In this document: positions 24,281 through 32,759 of the stretch, one piece after another
Position numbering within the stretch: the first letter of the stretch is position 1
How the letters are laid out: the number at the start of each line of letters is the position of its first letter
NCBI GenBank assembly: GCA_902580565.1
Contig: CACHLD010000002.1
Span: 64,001 to 128,000 of the forward strand
Direction of reading: 5' to 3'
Source: an uncultured Pelagibacteraceae bacterium
Lineage (GTDB): Bacteria > Pseudomonadota > Alphaproteobacteria > Pelagibacterales > Pelagibacteraceae
DNA length: 64,000 nucleotides
Translations under genes and position numbers: made by a program
The notes under the pieces: generated by a model
Seen by the model: the letters and a program-made list of their open reading frames with translations, nothing else
The model's database searches: none
What the model was told of the DNA's origin: nothing

Positions 24281-24396
24281 GCCTGGTAATTATTGCGAAG
24301 GGGCCACACCCGATCCCATTCCGAACTCGGAAGTTAAGTCCTTCAGCGCCGATGGTACTTTATCTTAAGATACGGAAGAGTAGGACGTTGCCAGGC
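24281..24396 (+). rRNA. rrf: 5S ribosomal RNA
   Basis: A 116-base 5S rRNA. The terminal helix pairs GCCTGG(T/C)A at the 5' end with the 3' TGCCAGGC. The conserved core CACACCCGATCCCATTCCGA followed by ACTCGGAAGTTAAG is unmistakable, as are the GATGGTACT and GAGAGTAGG-like (here GAAGAGTAGGACG) segments of helices IV/V. It stands alone, downstream of a surface-gene island rather than behind 23S rRNA, as described for HVR2 of Pelagibacter. rpmJ follows after only 10 bases. Confidence 0.96.
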
Positions 24397-24406
24397 TTAA
24401 AAAATT

Positions 24407-24532
24407 ATGAAAATAGCAAGCTCACTAAAATCATTAAAAAAAAGAGATCTTAACTCTAAATTGGTAAAACGTAGAGGTAAACTTTACGTAATAAATAAAA
24501 AAAATCCTAAATTTAAAGCACGCCAAGGATAA
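24407..24532 (+). CDS. rpmJ: 50S ribosomal protein L36
   Basis: A 41-residue protein: starts [16 protein letters not shown], then [16 protein letters not shown] and ends FKARQG. This is the cysteine-free form of L36, common in alphaproteobacteria, so no zinc is bound. It lies 10 bases after 5S rRNA with no terminator or Shine-Dalgarno sequence in between, so its mRNA is probably cut from the 5S transcript or started within it. The next gene begins 2 bases after its stop. Confidence 0.92.
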   Translation: MKIASSLKSLKKRDLNSKLVKRRGKLYVINKKNPKFKARQG

Positions 24533-24534
24533 TC

Positions 24535-24645
24535 ATGAGCGATCAAGATTATAAAGAGACTTGGAGGGGTTTTACTAAATTCGTTTTATGGGGAACTATT
24601 GCTGTAATTGCGATCTTAGTAGTACTTGCTTTAACCTTACTTTAA
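24535..24645 (+). CDS. aa3-type cytochrome c oxidase subunit IV-like small membrane protein
   Basis: A 36-residue protein, MSDQDYKETWRGFTKFV followed by one hydrophobic helix of about 20 residues. Pattern and size match the short bacterial aa3-oxidase subunit IV family (Thr-Phe/Trp-x-Gly-Phe before a single membrane helix). In other alphaproteobacteria this gene often stands directly before the transhydrogenase genes, as it does here with an 18-base gap. The protein is a dispensable, structural part of cytochrome c oxidase. It is too short for firm identification from sequence alone. Confidence 0.68.
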   Translation: MSDQDYKETWRGFTKFVLWGTIAVIAILVVLALTLL

Positions 24646-24663
24646 ATTAAATACATTTATACA

Positions 24664-25758
24664 ATGATAGTAGGTTCAATCAAAGAAGATTTAATATTAG
24701 AAAAAAGAGTTTCATTGACTCCCGAAACTGCAAAAAATATTATTGGATTAGGCCTTAAGGTATGCATCGAAAAAGATTATGCAAGCCACCTAGGAATTCA
24801 AGATTATGATTATAAAAAAGTTGGAGTAGAAATTAGAGCCTCATCTAACGATGTGATAAACTCAAGTAAAGCAATCATTAAAGTTAACTGTCCATCAGAA
24901 AATGAAATTAGTATATATAAAGAAAATATGATTTTAATTGGAATGTTTAATCCTTCAAAAAACAAAGATCGACTAAACAAAATTATAAATAAAAAAATTA
25001 AAATTTTTTCACTTGAATTATTACCACGTATTACAAGAGCTCAATCGATGGATGTTTTATCTTCTCAATCAAATTTAGCTGGGTATAGAGCTGTAGTTGA
25101 TTGTGTGGGCGAATTTGAAAAAGCTGTACCAATGATGATGACCGCTGCAGGTACTGTGCCAGCTGCTAAAGTATTAGTAATTGGTGCTGGAGTAGCAGGT
25201 TTGCAAGCTATTGCTACTGCAAAAAGGTTAGGTGCCATCGTTTCTGCAACAGATGTAAGAGCGGCATCGAAAGAGCAAGTTGAGAGTTTAGGTGGAAAAT
25301 TTTTAACTGTAGAGCAAACCGAAAATATGGAAACAGCAGGTGGATATGCGAAAGAAGCCTCCGAAGAATATAAGAAAAAACAAGCCGAGATGATGAAAGA
25401 TGCATTAAAAAAAAATGATATTGTTATATGTACAGCGCTGATTCCTGGAAAACCCGCACCAAGAATTTTAACTGAGGATTTAGTAAAATTAATGAAGCCT
25501 GGATCAATAGTTTATGATCTAGCAGCAGAACAAGGAGGAAATTCTGCATTTTCAGAAGCAGGTAAAATTAACACTATTAATGGAATAAAGGTAATAGGTG
25601 TAAAAAGTTTGATGAATAGACTGCCACTCACAGCCTCGAATTTATATGCTAAAAACTTATTTAGCTTTATCCGAAATTTATATAGTAAAGAAAAAAAAGA
25701 TTTTAATATAAATTTAGAAGACGAAATTATTGAAAAATCTTTATTAAAAGAAGTTTAA
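24664..25758 (+). CDS. pntAA: NAD(P) transhydrogenase subunit alpha part 1
   Basis: NAD(H)-binding domain I of the proton-translocating transhydrogenase, 364 residues, soluble on the cytoplasmic side. GSIKEDLILEKRVSLTPET is the N-terminal start shared with alanine dehydrogenase; RITRAQSMDVLSSQSNLAGYRAV is the mobile-loop/substrate region (key residues R, Q, S, D); VIGAGVAGLQAIATAKRLGA is the Rossmann Gly motif. The enzyme uses the proton gradient to make NADPH from NADH. The alpha subunit is split into two genes, as is usual in alphaproteobacteria. The next gene begins 2 bases after the stop. Confidence 0.95.
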   Translation: MIVGSIKEDLILEKRVSLTPETAKNIIGLGLKVCIEKDYASHLGIQDYDYKKVGVEIRASSNDVINSSKAIIKVNCPSENEISIYKENMILIGMFNPSKNKDRLNKIINKKIKIFSLELLPRITRAQSMDVLSSQSNLAGYRAVVDCVGEFEKAVPMMMTAAGTVPAAKVLVIGAGVAGLQAIATAKRLGAIVSATDVRAASKEQVESLGGKFLTVEQTENMETAGGYAKEASEEYKKKQAEMMKDALKKNDIVICTALIPGKPAPRILTEDLVKLMKPGSIVYDLAAEQGGNSAFSEAGKINTINGIKVIGVKSLMNRLPLTASNLYAKNLFSFIRNLYSKEKKDFNINLEDEIIEKSLLKEV

Positions 25759-25760
25759 TC

Positions 25761-26072
25761 ATGGAAATAGATCCGTTTATATTTAGATTGAGCATATTTA
25801 TTTTATCAATTTTTATTGGCTATTATGTAGTGTGGAGTGTTACACCTTCCCTTCATACTCCCTTAATGTCAGTTACAAATGCTATTTCATCAGTTATCAT
25901 TGTTGGGGCTATAATTGCAGCTTTAGCTGGATCCTCTGAGAGCATTTTCAGTACATCAAGTATATTTGGGTTTATCGCTATTATCTTAGCAGCAATAAAT
26001 ATTTTTGGAGGGTTTTTGGTAACTCAAAGAATGCTTCAAATGTATAAAAAAAAGAAAGATAAAAAGAAATGA
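25761..26072 (+). CDS. pntAB: NAD(P) transhydrogenase subunit alpha part 2
   Basis: Small membrane subunit of 103 residues with three hydrophobic segments (about 8-28, 41-60 and 68-90) and a Lys-rich tail. [20 protein letters not shown] is the conserved stretch of domain II helices. It forms part of the proton channel together with PntB. It lies between pntAA and pntB and overlaps pntB by 4 bases. Confidence 0.94.
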   Translation: MEIDPFIFRLSIFILSIFIGYYVVWSVTPSLHTPLMSVTNAISSVIIVGAIIAALAGSSESIFSTSSIFGFIAIILAAINIFGGFLVTQRMLQMYKKKKDKKK

Positions 26073-27472
26073 TATCTGCAAATTTGTCAGCAATCTTTTA
26101 TTTAGTCTCAGGAATACTATTCATTCTAGCGCTAAGAGGATTATCGTCTCCAGATACCTCAAGGCAAGGAAATTATTTTGGAATCGCTGGAATGATAATT
26201 GCAATTTTTGTGACATTTTTATCAATTGGAAATTTTTCTACATCTTTAGTTTTTGTAATAATTTTTCTAGTTATAGGCGGAACAATTGGAGCATTTATAG
26301 CCTTTAAAATTCCAATGACTGCAATGCCAGAGTTAGTAGCGGGTTTTCACAGTTTAGTTGGTTTAGCAGCTGTTTTTGTTGCAATAGCAGCTTTTTTAAA
26401 TCCTGAGGTTTTCAATCTAGGAGCAGTTGGCCAAATTAAATTAGCAAGTCTTATAGAAATGTCTATTGGAGCAGCAGTAGGAGCAATAACTTTTTCAGGC
26501 TCTATAATTGCTTTTTTAAAATTAAGAGGAATAATGTCAGGCTCTCCAATTATATTTAGCGGCCAACATCTTTTAAATTTAATTCTTGGTATAGGAATTT
26601 TTGTTTTAATTTTTTATTTGTGTAAAACCCAGTCTGCAAATATTTTTTGGACTGTAGTCATGATTTCTTTTCTAGTTGGAGTTTTATTAATCATACCTAT
26701 TGGTGGAGCAGATATGCCAGTAGTAATTTCAATGCTTAATTCCTATTCTGGTTGGGCTGCAGCAGGTATAGGTTTTACTTTAGAAAACACTGCTTTAATC
26801 ATTACTGGAGCACTAGTAGGCTCTTCAGGAGCAATACTTTCTTACATAATGTGCAAAGCCATGAACAGATCGTTCTTTAGTGTGATACTTGGTGGTTTTG
26901 GAGCAGATAATTCTGCCGATGATAAAAAAGAAAAGAAAGATCAAAAACCAGTTAAAAGTGGTAATGCAGAGGATGCAGCTTTCTTAATGAAAAATGCTTC
27001 ATCCGTTATTATTGTTCCAGGCTACGGCATGGCTGTGGCTCAAGCTCAACATGCTCTAAGAGAAATGGTAGATAAATTAAAAAAGAATGATATTAAAGTT
27101 ACATATGCAATACATCCAGTTGCAGGAAGAATGCCAGGGCACATGAACGTTTTACTAGCTGAGGCAAATGTTCCTTATGATGAAGTTTTTGAATTAGAGG
27201 ATATAAATAACGACTTTGCTAATTCTGACGTTGCTTTTGTAATTGGAGCCAATGATGTAACGAACCCTGTGGCTAAAACAGATCCAAAAAGTCCAATATT
27301 TGGCATGCCTGTTCTTGATGTTGAAAAATGTAAATCTGTGTTATTTGTTAAGAGAAGCCTGTCACCTGGATATGCTGGAATAGATAACGAACTTTTTTAC
27401 AAAGATAATACATTAATGTTGTTTGCAGATGCTAAAAAGATGACAGAAGATATTGTTAAAAATTTAGACTAA
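26069..27472 (+). CDS. pntB: NAD(P) transhydrogenase subunit beta
   Basis: 467-residue subunit: about nine membrane helices (residues 5-270) followed by the soluble NADP(H)-binding domain III. Landmarks are [16 protein letters not shown] with the channel His, [16 protein letters not shown], and in domain [18 protein letters not shown] and [18 protein letters not shown], which bind NADP. Normal length. It completes the pntAA-pntAB-pntB operon and shares its last base with the start of the transaldolase gene. Confidence 0.95.
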   Translation: MISANLSAIFYLVSGILFILALRGLSSPDTSRQGNYFGIAGMIIAIFVTFLSIGNFSTSLVFVIIFLVIGGTIGAFIAFKIPMTAMPELVAGFHSLVGLAAVFVAIAAFLNPEVFNLGAVGQIKLASLIEMSIGAAVGAITFSGSIIAFLKLRGIMSGSPIIFSGQHLLNLILGIGIFVLIFYLCKTQSANIFWTVVMISFLVGVLLIIPIGGADMPVVISMLNSYSGWAAAGIGFTLENTALIITGALVGSSGAILSYIMCKAMNRSFFSVILGGFGADNSADDKKEKKDQKPVKSGNAEDAAFLMKNASSVIIVPGYGMAVAQAQHALREMVDKLKKNDIKVTYAIHPVAGRMPGHMNVLLAEANVPYDEVFELEDINNDFANSDVAFVIGANDVTNPVAKTDPKSPIFGMPVLDVEKCKSVLFVKRSLSPGYAGIDNELFYKDNTLMLFADAKKMTEDIVKNLD

Positions 27473-28170
27473 TGAAAACGAAAATATTTTGTGACACTGC
27501 TGACTACAAAACAATAAAATTTTTTAATAATAAATCTTATGTTGACGGATTTACTACTAACCCTAGCTTGATGAAATTAGCTGGTGCTAGAAATTATAAA
27601 AACTATTCTCTTAAAATATTAAAAGTTTGTAATAAAAAATCAATCTCTTTTGAAGTATTTGCAGATAATTCTAAAGATATGTTAAAACAAGCTTATGAAA
27701 TCAACTCTTGGGGTAAAAATGTTTATGTTAAAATTCCAGTCGTTAACTCACAAGGAATTTTTACAGGATCAATTATCAAAGAACTTAGTGATAAGGGGAT
27801 AAAACTTAACATAACCGCAGTTTATACATTTGAACAAACTAAAAAAATTTACAAAAGCTTAAATAAAAAAACCAAATCTATTATTTCAATTTTTGCTGGA
27901 AGAATGGCAGATAAAGGTAAAGATCCACTTCCAATATTTAAAAAAAGTATTTCCTTAACCAAAAAAAATAAAAATATTGAAATTCTTTGGGCTAGCACTA
28001 GAGAAGCTTACAATTATACTCAAGCCAAACAAATAAATTGCAATATAATAACTATGCCGCCTAAAGTAATAAATCAAATCAATGGATTTGGAAAAAGTTT
28101 TAAATCAATGACACTCGATACAGTAAAGGGTTTTTTATCTGACAGTAATAAATCAAGATTCAGTCTTTAA
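27472..28170 (+). CDS. tal: Transaldolase family protein (short TalC/FSA type)
   Basis: A 232-residue aldolase of the short transaldolase/fructose-6-phosphate aldolase group. FCDTADYKTI at the N terminus, GFTTNPSLMK, NVYVKIPVV with the Schiff-base lysine, and LNITAVYTFEQ are all typical; ISIFAGRMADKG follows. It should move dihydroxyacetone units in the non-oxidative pentose phosphate pathway, matching the transketolase gene nearby (35591-37573). The ATG overlaps the pntB stop. Its stop codon shares the TTAA palindrome with the stop of typA on the other strand. Confidence 0.85.
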   Translation: MKTKIFCDTADYKTIKFFNNKSYVDGFTTNPSLMKLAGARNYKNYSLKILKVCNKKSISFEVFADNSKDMLKQAYEINSWGKNVYVKIPVVNSQGIFTGSIIKELSDKGIKLNITAVYTFEQTKKIYKSLNKKTKSIISIFAGRMADKGKDPLPIFKKSISLTKKNKNIEILWASTREAYNYTQAKQINCNIITMPPKVINQINGFGKSFKSMTLDTVKGFLSDSNKSRFSL

Positions 28171-29996
28171 GAGGCTTTTGCTTTTGCCCTAGAAAGTCTT
28201 TTTCTTTCGTGAGGATTCAAAATTAATTTTCTTAGTCTGCAAGATTTTGGTGTAATTTCAAGCGCCTCATCTGTATTTAATAAACTTAATTGTTCCGCGA
28301 TAGCCATTTTTCTTACTGGAGTTAAAACAACATTTTCATCAGTGTTTTGTGTTCTAATATTTGTTAATTTTTTTCCTTTTAAAACATTAATTTCTAGATC
28401 CCCAGCTTTAGAGGAAATACCTACAATCATACCTTCATAGACTGGGTCATTATGAGTTACAAGCATTTCCCCCCTAGCTTGTAGATTAAAAATTGCAAAC
28501 GCAACTGCTTTTCCAGTTTCCATAGATATTAGTGCACCGTTTCTTCTTCCCTCCATATCTCCTGTGTAATCTGCATAAGAATGAAATATTCTATTAATAA
28601 CCCCAGTTCCTTTTGTTAAAGTTAAAAATCTACTTGTATAACCCATTAAACCTCTTGTTGGTGCGTGAAAAATTAATCTTTTTTTATTTTTGCCAGTATC
28701 TTTTAGATCAATAAGCTTACCTTTCCTTCTATTCATTGAGTCGATAATTTTTGAAGAGTATTCTTCATCTAGATCCATTGTAATTTCTTCAATGGGTTCA
28801 AGCTTTTTTTCATTATTATCTTTTTTAATTAAAACTTTTGGAGGACTAACAGTCATTTCAAAACCCTCTCTTCTCATCTGCGTTAAGAGGATTTCAAGCA
28901 TTAATTCTCCTCGTCCACTAATTACAAAAGAATCTTTATTCTCATTTTCCTCAAAAGTTATTCCAACATTATTCTCAGCTTCTAAAATTAATCGTTCACG
29001 TATTTGAGTACTTGTTAATTTTTTTCCTTCGGTTCCAGCCAAAGGAGAATTATTAACTGTGATTTTAATTGACATTGTTGGAGGATCGATAGGGGTTGCA
29101 TTTATTGGCTCATTTAATTCCAAGTCACAAATCGTATCTGCAACATTTGCTTTTTCTAAACCTGCAATTATAACAATATCACCTGCTTCACCTGAAATAA
29201 TTGGAACTTTTTTAGTTCCTTCATATCTAAATATTTTTGTCAGTCTTCCTTCATCGACCTTTTCCCCTTTAAGATTAATAGCTTTAATTTGTTGGTTTGC
29301 TTTAGCAGTTCCTTGGGCTATTTTTCCTACTAAACTTCTACCTAAAAAACTATCAGCATAAAGTAAAGTAGATAACATGGCAAAAGGCTTATTCTTATCT
29401 AGACTTGTTGGTTTAACATGACTCATAATTAAATCTAATAACGGGTTTAAATTTTCTCTTGGACCATTAATATCTTTTGTCGCCCATCCTGATCTTCCAC
29501 TAGCATATAAAACTGGAAAATCTAACTGTTCCTCGTTAGCATCTAAACTAACAAAAAGATCGAACGTTTCATCTAAAACTTCATTCGCTCTTTGATCGGC
29601 TTTGTCTAATTTATTAATAATGACTATCGGTTTTAAACCTTGTTTTAAAGCTTTAGCTAATACAAATTTTGTTTGAGGCATCACACCTTCTGCAGAATCA
29701 ATTAATAACAGCGCGCCGTCGGCCATATGTAAAACTCTTTCTACTTCTGCTGCAAAATCTCTGTGCCCAGGCGTATCAATAATATTAATTCTTGAATTTT
29801 TCCAATTGATAGACGTAGGTTTTGCCAAAATAGTAATACCCCTTTCTTTTTCTAGTTCACCAGAGTCCATAATACGATCTTCAATATTTTCATTCTCTCT
29901 AAAAGTACCACTTTGTTTCATCAAGCTATCAATCAAAGTGGTTTTTCCATGATCCACGTGAGCTATAATAGTTATATTTCTGATTATATTTGTCAT
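28167..29996 (-). CDS. typA: Ribosome-dependent GTPase TypA/BipA
   Basis: Translational GTPase of 609 residues related to EF-G. AHVDHGKTT (about residues 12-20) is the P-loop, RGITILAKPTSI covers switch I, IDTPGHRDFAAEV is G3 and VINKLDKADQR is G4. C-terminal TRGLMGYTSRFLTLTKGTG is typical of BipA. It acts in 50S assembly and stress adaptation. It is the last gene of the long minus-strand run and is preceded by tRNA-fMet with only 2 bases between them, so the tRNA and typA are probably co-transcribed. Confidence 0.96.
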   Translation of the reverse strand: MTNIIRNITIIAHVDHGKTTLIDSLMKQSGTFRENENIEDRIMDSGELEKERGITILAKPTSINWKNSRINIIDTPGHRDFAAEVERVLHMADGALLLIDSAEGVMPQTKFVLAKALKQGLKPIVIINKLDKADQRANEVLDETFDLFVSLDANEEQLDFPVLYASGRSGWATKDINGPRENLNPLLDLIMSHVKPTSLDKNKPFAMLSTLLYADSFLGRSLVGKIAQGTAKANQQIKAINLKGEKVDEGRLTKIFRYEGTKKVPIISGEAGDIVIIAGLEKANVADTICDLELNEPINATPIDPPTMSIKITVNNSPLAGTEGKKLTSTQIRERLILEAENNVGITFEENENKDSFVISGRGELMLEILLTQMRREGFEMTVSPPKVLIKKDNNEKKLEPIEEITMDLDEEYSSKIIDSMNRRKGKLIDLKDTGKNKKRLIFHAPTRGLMGYTSRFLTLTKGTGVINRIFHSYADYTGDMEGRRNGALISMETGKAVAFAIFNLQARGEMLVTHNDPVYEGMIVGISSKAGDLEINVLKGKKLTNIRTQNTDENVVLTPVRKMAIAEQLSLLNTDEALEITPKSCRLRKLILNPHERKRLSRAKAKAS

Positions 29997-29998
29997 TT

Positions 29999-30075
<77 letters not shown>

Positions 30076-30080
30076 TTAAA

Positions 30081-30284
30081 TTAAAATTTTTTAATATTAA
30101 TTGCTTGAAGCTTATTTTTTTCTTCTTTTATATCGAATTTAATTTTTTGCTCTTCTTTCAAAACTCTAAGCTTAGATGCTTCTAATGATGAAACATGTAA
30201 AAATATATCTTTATTAGTTTCATCGTCAGTTATAAATCCATATCCTTTTTTTGAATTGAACCACTTTACTTTCCCAGATGGCAT
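30081..30284 (-). CDS. Cold-shock domain protein
   Basis: A 67-residue CspA-type OB-fold protein that binds single-stranded RNA or DNA. GKVKWFNSKKGYGFIT contains RNP1 and DIFLHVSSLEASKL contains RNP2. The ATG at 30284 is preferred over one at 30299 because a GAGG sequence lies 7 bases before it and the protein then begins MPSGKVKWF as usual. The aromatic residues on the nucleic-acid face are present. It lies 22 bases after rpsU on the same strand and 5 bases before tRNA-fMet. Confidence 0.9.
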   Translation of the reverse strand: MPSGKVKWFNSKKGYGFITDDETNKDIFLHVSSLEASKLRVLKEEQKIKFDIKEEKNKLQAINIKKF

Positions 30285-30306
30285 GATTGATCCTCTCATT
30301 TTAAAA

Positions 30307-30501
30307 TTAGTACCTATTTTTTAATTTTTGAAGTTTTTTTATTCTTTTTATATTCTCTGTTTGAACTCTTTTCTTTCTTTCAGATGGTTTTTCATAAACA
30401 CTTTTCATTTTCATAACTTTGAAAAAACCTTCTTTTTGAAGTTTTCTTTTTAAAACTCTTATAGCTTGCTCTACATTATTATCTTTTACGTCTATTTTAA
30501 T
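30307..30501 (-). CDS. rpsU: 30S ribosomal protein S21, ATT start codon
   Basis: A 64-residue S21: IKIDVKDNNVEQAIRVLKR, then LQKEGFFKVMKMKS, YEKPSERKKR and a basic tail. The match to alphaproteobacterial S21 begins at the first residues. The frame has no ATG, GTG or TTG between the upstream stop and the conserved N terminus. The codon at 30501-30499 is ATT, placed 5 bases after a strong GGAGG (30511-30507), so translation very probably starts with ATT, which is otherwise known mainly from infC. S21 helps 16S rRNA pair with the Shine-Dalgarno sequence. It lies between trcR and the cold-shock gene. Confidence 0.88.
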   Translation of the reverse strand: MKIDVKDNNVEQAIRVLKRKLQKEGFFKVMKMKSVYEKPSERKKRVQTENIKRIKKLQKLKNRY

Positions 30502-30527
30502 AAAATCCTCCTGTTAATTTAACTTTA

Positions 30528-30554
30528 ATTATCATTTGCCTCATTAATTGTCTA
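30528..30554 (-). promoter_or_regulatory. Candidate promoter for rpsU
   Basis: On the minus strand, TAGACA (30554-30549) and GATAAT (30533-30528) each match the sigma-70 boxes at five of six positions but are spaced by only 15 bases. Transcription from here would start about 20 bases before the rpsU start. The upstream box overlaps the trcR stop codon. Tentative. Confidence 0.3.
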
Positions 30555-31136
30555 TACTGAAGCTTCTCGAGCTTTTTTTTCTTCCCTAATTTTCGCTTTT
30601 TTTTCTCTTTCAACTCTTCTTTTGGCTTTTTCGAGACTTTTTTGAAACGACTCTTGAGTACAAAGCGCTAAAATAACTGGATCTCTTGCTTTAAGATTAG
30701 AGAAGTTCCAATAACTTCTTTTTCTAATTAAAGAAACAGTTCCTTTTGTACTTCCAACTAATTTTGAAATTTGGCCATCAGTTAACTCTGAAGCATTTTT
30801 ACATAACCATAAAATTGCGTCTGGTCTGTCTTGTCTTTTCGATAAAGGGGTATATTTAGGTTTCTTTCTTTCTTTAATTTCTACTTCATCTACTTTTTTT
30901 AATAACGTCAATTTTTTATCTGGATTTTTTGAGCACAATTCTATTTCTTCTCTAGACAATTGCCCTGCTAAAATAGGATTATATGCCTTAATACCTTTAG
31001 CAACATCCCCGTCTGCAATTCCTTTTATTTCCAGTTCATGCAAATTGCAAAATGTTGCAATTTGCCTAAAAGTTAAAGTGGTATTTTCTACTAACCAAAC
31101 AGCAGTGGCTTTTGGCATAAATGGAGCTTCTGGCAT
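30552..31136 (-). CDS. trcR: DUF1013 cell-cycle transcriptional regulator TrcR
   Basis: A 194-residue cytoplasmic protein of the DUF1013 family, found in alphaproteobacteria and described in Caulobacter as the RNA-polymerase-associated regulator TrcR. MPKATAVWLVENTTLTFRQI and IATFCNLHELEIKGIADG (N terminus), RPDAILWLCKNASELTDGQI and LVGSTKGTVSLIRKRSYWN (helix-turn-helix-like), and LCTQESFQKSLEKA are conserved blocks. The last 30 residues are a charged helix. It follows rpmE by 3 bases. Retention in a reduced genome suggests a core role. Confidence 0.88.
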   Translation of the reverse strand: MPEAPFMPKATAVWLVENTTLTFRQIATFCNLHELEIKGIADGDVAKGIKAYNPILAGQLSREEIELCSKNPDKKLTLLKKVDEVEIKERKKPKYTPLSKRQDRPDAILWLCKNASELTDGQISKLVGSTKGTVSLIRKRSYWNFSNLKARDPVILALCTQESFQKSLEKAKRRVEREKKAKIREEKKAREASV

Positions 31137-31139
31137 ACT

Positions 31140-31364
31140 TTATTTTTTTTTTCTTAGGTTGCTAAATTTTTTGTTATATTTACTAACTCTTCCTTTATCT
31201 AAAACTTTTTGAGTTCCTCCTGTCCACGCATAATGTGACTTTGGATCAATATCCAGTTTTAAGGTATCATTTTCTTTTCCCCATGTTGATCTAGTTTCAA
31301 ACTCACTACCGTCGGTCATGACAACTTTTATCTTATGATAGTTAGGGTGCGTGTTTTTTTTCAT
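31140..31364 (-). CDS. rpmE: 50S ribosomal protein L31
   Basis: A 74-residue L31. [21 protein letters not shown] is the typical start, followed by [18 protein letters not shown] and HYAWTGG, with the C-terminal RVSKYNKKF. The zinc-binding cysteines of the C+ form are absent, as in alphaproteobacterial L31. It lies between the inositol-phosphatase-like gene and trcR. Confidence 0.94.
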   Translation of the reverse strand: MKKNTHPNYHKIKVVMTDGSEFETRSTWGKENDTLKLDIDPKSHYAWTGGTQKVLDKGRVSKYNKKFSNLRKKK

Positions 31365-31392
31365 GATGCGAGTTTTATATTATTAAAGGTTT

Positions 31393-32196
31393 TTACTCAA
31401 TATTTTTTTTGATAATTAAGTCCCTTAATTCTTCATGAATAATTGAATTTGAAGCCAAAATGTTCTTTTTTAATGGAACCTGATTATCATGTTCAAAAAA
31501 ATCAATATATCCTCCAGCTTCTTTTAGAATAATTATACCTGCTGCTATATCCCAGTAATTTATTTCTCTTTGCCAGTATCCATCAAATCTGCCACAAGCT
31601 ACGTAAGCAATATCTAAAGCTGCACTTCCAAATTTTCTTATCGGGAAAAGCACCTTATTAGAAACATTAATAAATTCTGAAAATACACTCTCTTTTATTT
31701 TACTACTATGTTTAGGTCCACCGGTTACTAATAATGAGTCTTTTAATCTTTTTTTATTTGAAACTCTAATTCTTGAATTATTAAGATATGCACCGTTTCC
31801 TTTTTCTGCTAGAAACATTTCATCTTTTATAGGATCATAAATAACACCACACTTAATTTCATTATCTTCTTCATATCCTATTGAAATAGCAAATTGAGGT
31901 ACTCCATTTAAAAAATTTGTGGTCCCGTCGATAGGATCAATAATCCAACGATTATTAATATTTGATTTATTAATTACTCCTGCTTCCTCAGAAATTATTC
32001 CATATTCAGGATGAGCTTTAAGTAATTCTTCAATAATTATTTTTTCAGTTCTTTTATCTGCGGAGGTAACAAAATCACCTGGTCCTTTAGATGATACTTG
32101 CAAATTTTCTATTTCACCAAAATCTCTTATTAAAGACCTAGATGCCCTCCTACACGCCTTGGTAATTATATTTATTTGAGGAGAATTTAATCTCAT
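31393..32196 (-). CDS. Inositol monophosphatase family protein (SuhB-like)
   Basis: A 267-residue Mg-dependent phosphatase. IISEEAG carries the first metal ligand Glu, WIIDPIDGTTNFLNG the Asp-Pro-x-Asp-Gly-Thr motif, and YWDIAAGIIILKEAGG the C-terminal Trp-Asp motif; all catalytic acidic residues are present. It should hydrolyse inositol 1-phosphate or related phosphates; E. coli SuhB also acts in rRNA transcription, but this cannot be transferred by sequence alone. Its start overlaps the efp stop by one base. Confidence 0.9.
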   Translation of the reverse strand: MRLNSPQINIITKACRRASRSLIRDFGEIENLQVSSKGPGDFVTSADKRTEKIIIEELLKAHPEYGIISEEAGVINKSNINNRWIIDPIDGTTNFLNGVPQFAISIGYEEDNEIKCGVIYDPIKDEMFLAEKGNGAYLNNSRIRVSNKKRLKDSLLVTGGPKHSSKIKESVFSEFINVSNKVLFPIRKFGSAALDIAYVACGRFDGYWQREINYWDIAAGIIILKEAGGYIDFFEHDNQVPLKKNILASNSIIHEELRDLIIKKNIE

Positions 32197-32759
32197 TAAT
32201 TTACTCTTTTTATATATTCTAAAGTACGAGTATCTAATATAATTTTCTCACCACTTTCAACAAAAGGGGGAACATCAATTTTAATTCCACAATCTAACAT
32301 CGCTGGTTTGTAAGAAGAAGAAGCCGTTTGATTTTTTATTGCAGCATCAGTGCTTTCAATAATACACTCTATATTATTAGGAAGCTCTATTGAAATTGGT
32401 TTATCTTCCATAAAAGAAATTGTAACTTCTAGATTTTCTTTTAATAACTTGTATTTTTCTCCTGCTACAAATTTTGGAATTTCAACTTGTTCAAAAGTTT
32501 TATTATCCATAAAATGACAATTTTCCCCGTCGATATATAAAAAATTAAATTTTTTTTCATTCACTTCTGCTTTTTCAACTGTTTCACTAGATCTAAACCT
32601 CTCATTTAATTTTGTACCTTTCGTGATACTTTTCAACTCCACTTGATTGAATGCTCCACCTTTTCCAGGTTTGACATGTTGTGTCTTCAATACATTCCAA
32701 TAGTCATTTTTATGTTCAATGATCATCCCTGGTTTTATTTCGATAGCTGTAATTTTCAT
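32196..32759 (-). CDS. efp: Elongation factor P
   Basis: EF-P of 187 residues with three beta domains. It relieves ribosome stalling at proline runs. The tip loop VKPGKGGAF places lysine at residue 33, the site that is lysylated by EpmA in bacteria using that modification; no epmA or epmB gene is in the window. C-terminal SGEKIILDTRTLEYIKR is typical. It overlaps the end of thiE by 4 bases and is followed by the phosphatase gene. Confidence 0.95.
   Translation of the reverse strand: MKITAIEIKPGMIIEHKNDYWNVLKTQHVKPGKGGAFNQVELKSITKGTKLNERFRSSETVEKAEVNEKKFNFLYIDGENCHFMDNKTFEQVEIPKFVAGEKYKLLKENLEVTISFMEDKPISIELPNNIECIIESTDAAIKNQTASSSYKPAMLDCGIKIDVPPFVESGEKIILDTRTLEYIKRVN

Noticed and set aside
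28690-29361. Two plus-strand ORFs of 105 and 100 codons inside typA
   Set aside because: They lie wholly antisense to a conserved GTPase, carry no recognisable motif and have no start context of their own.
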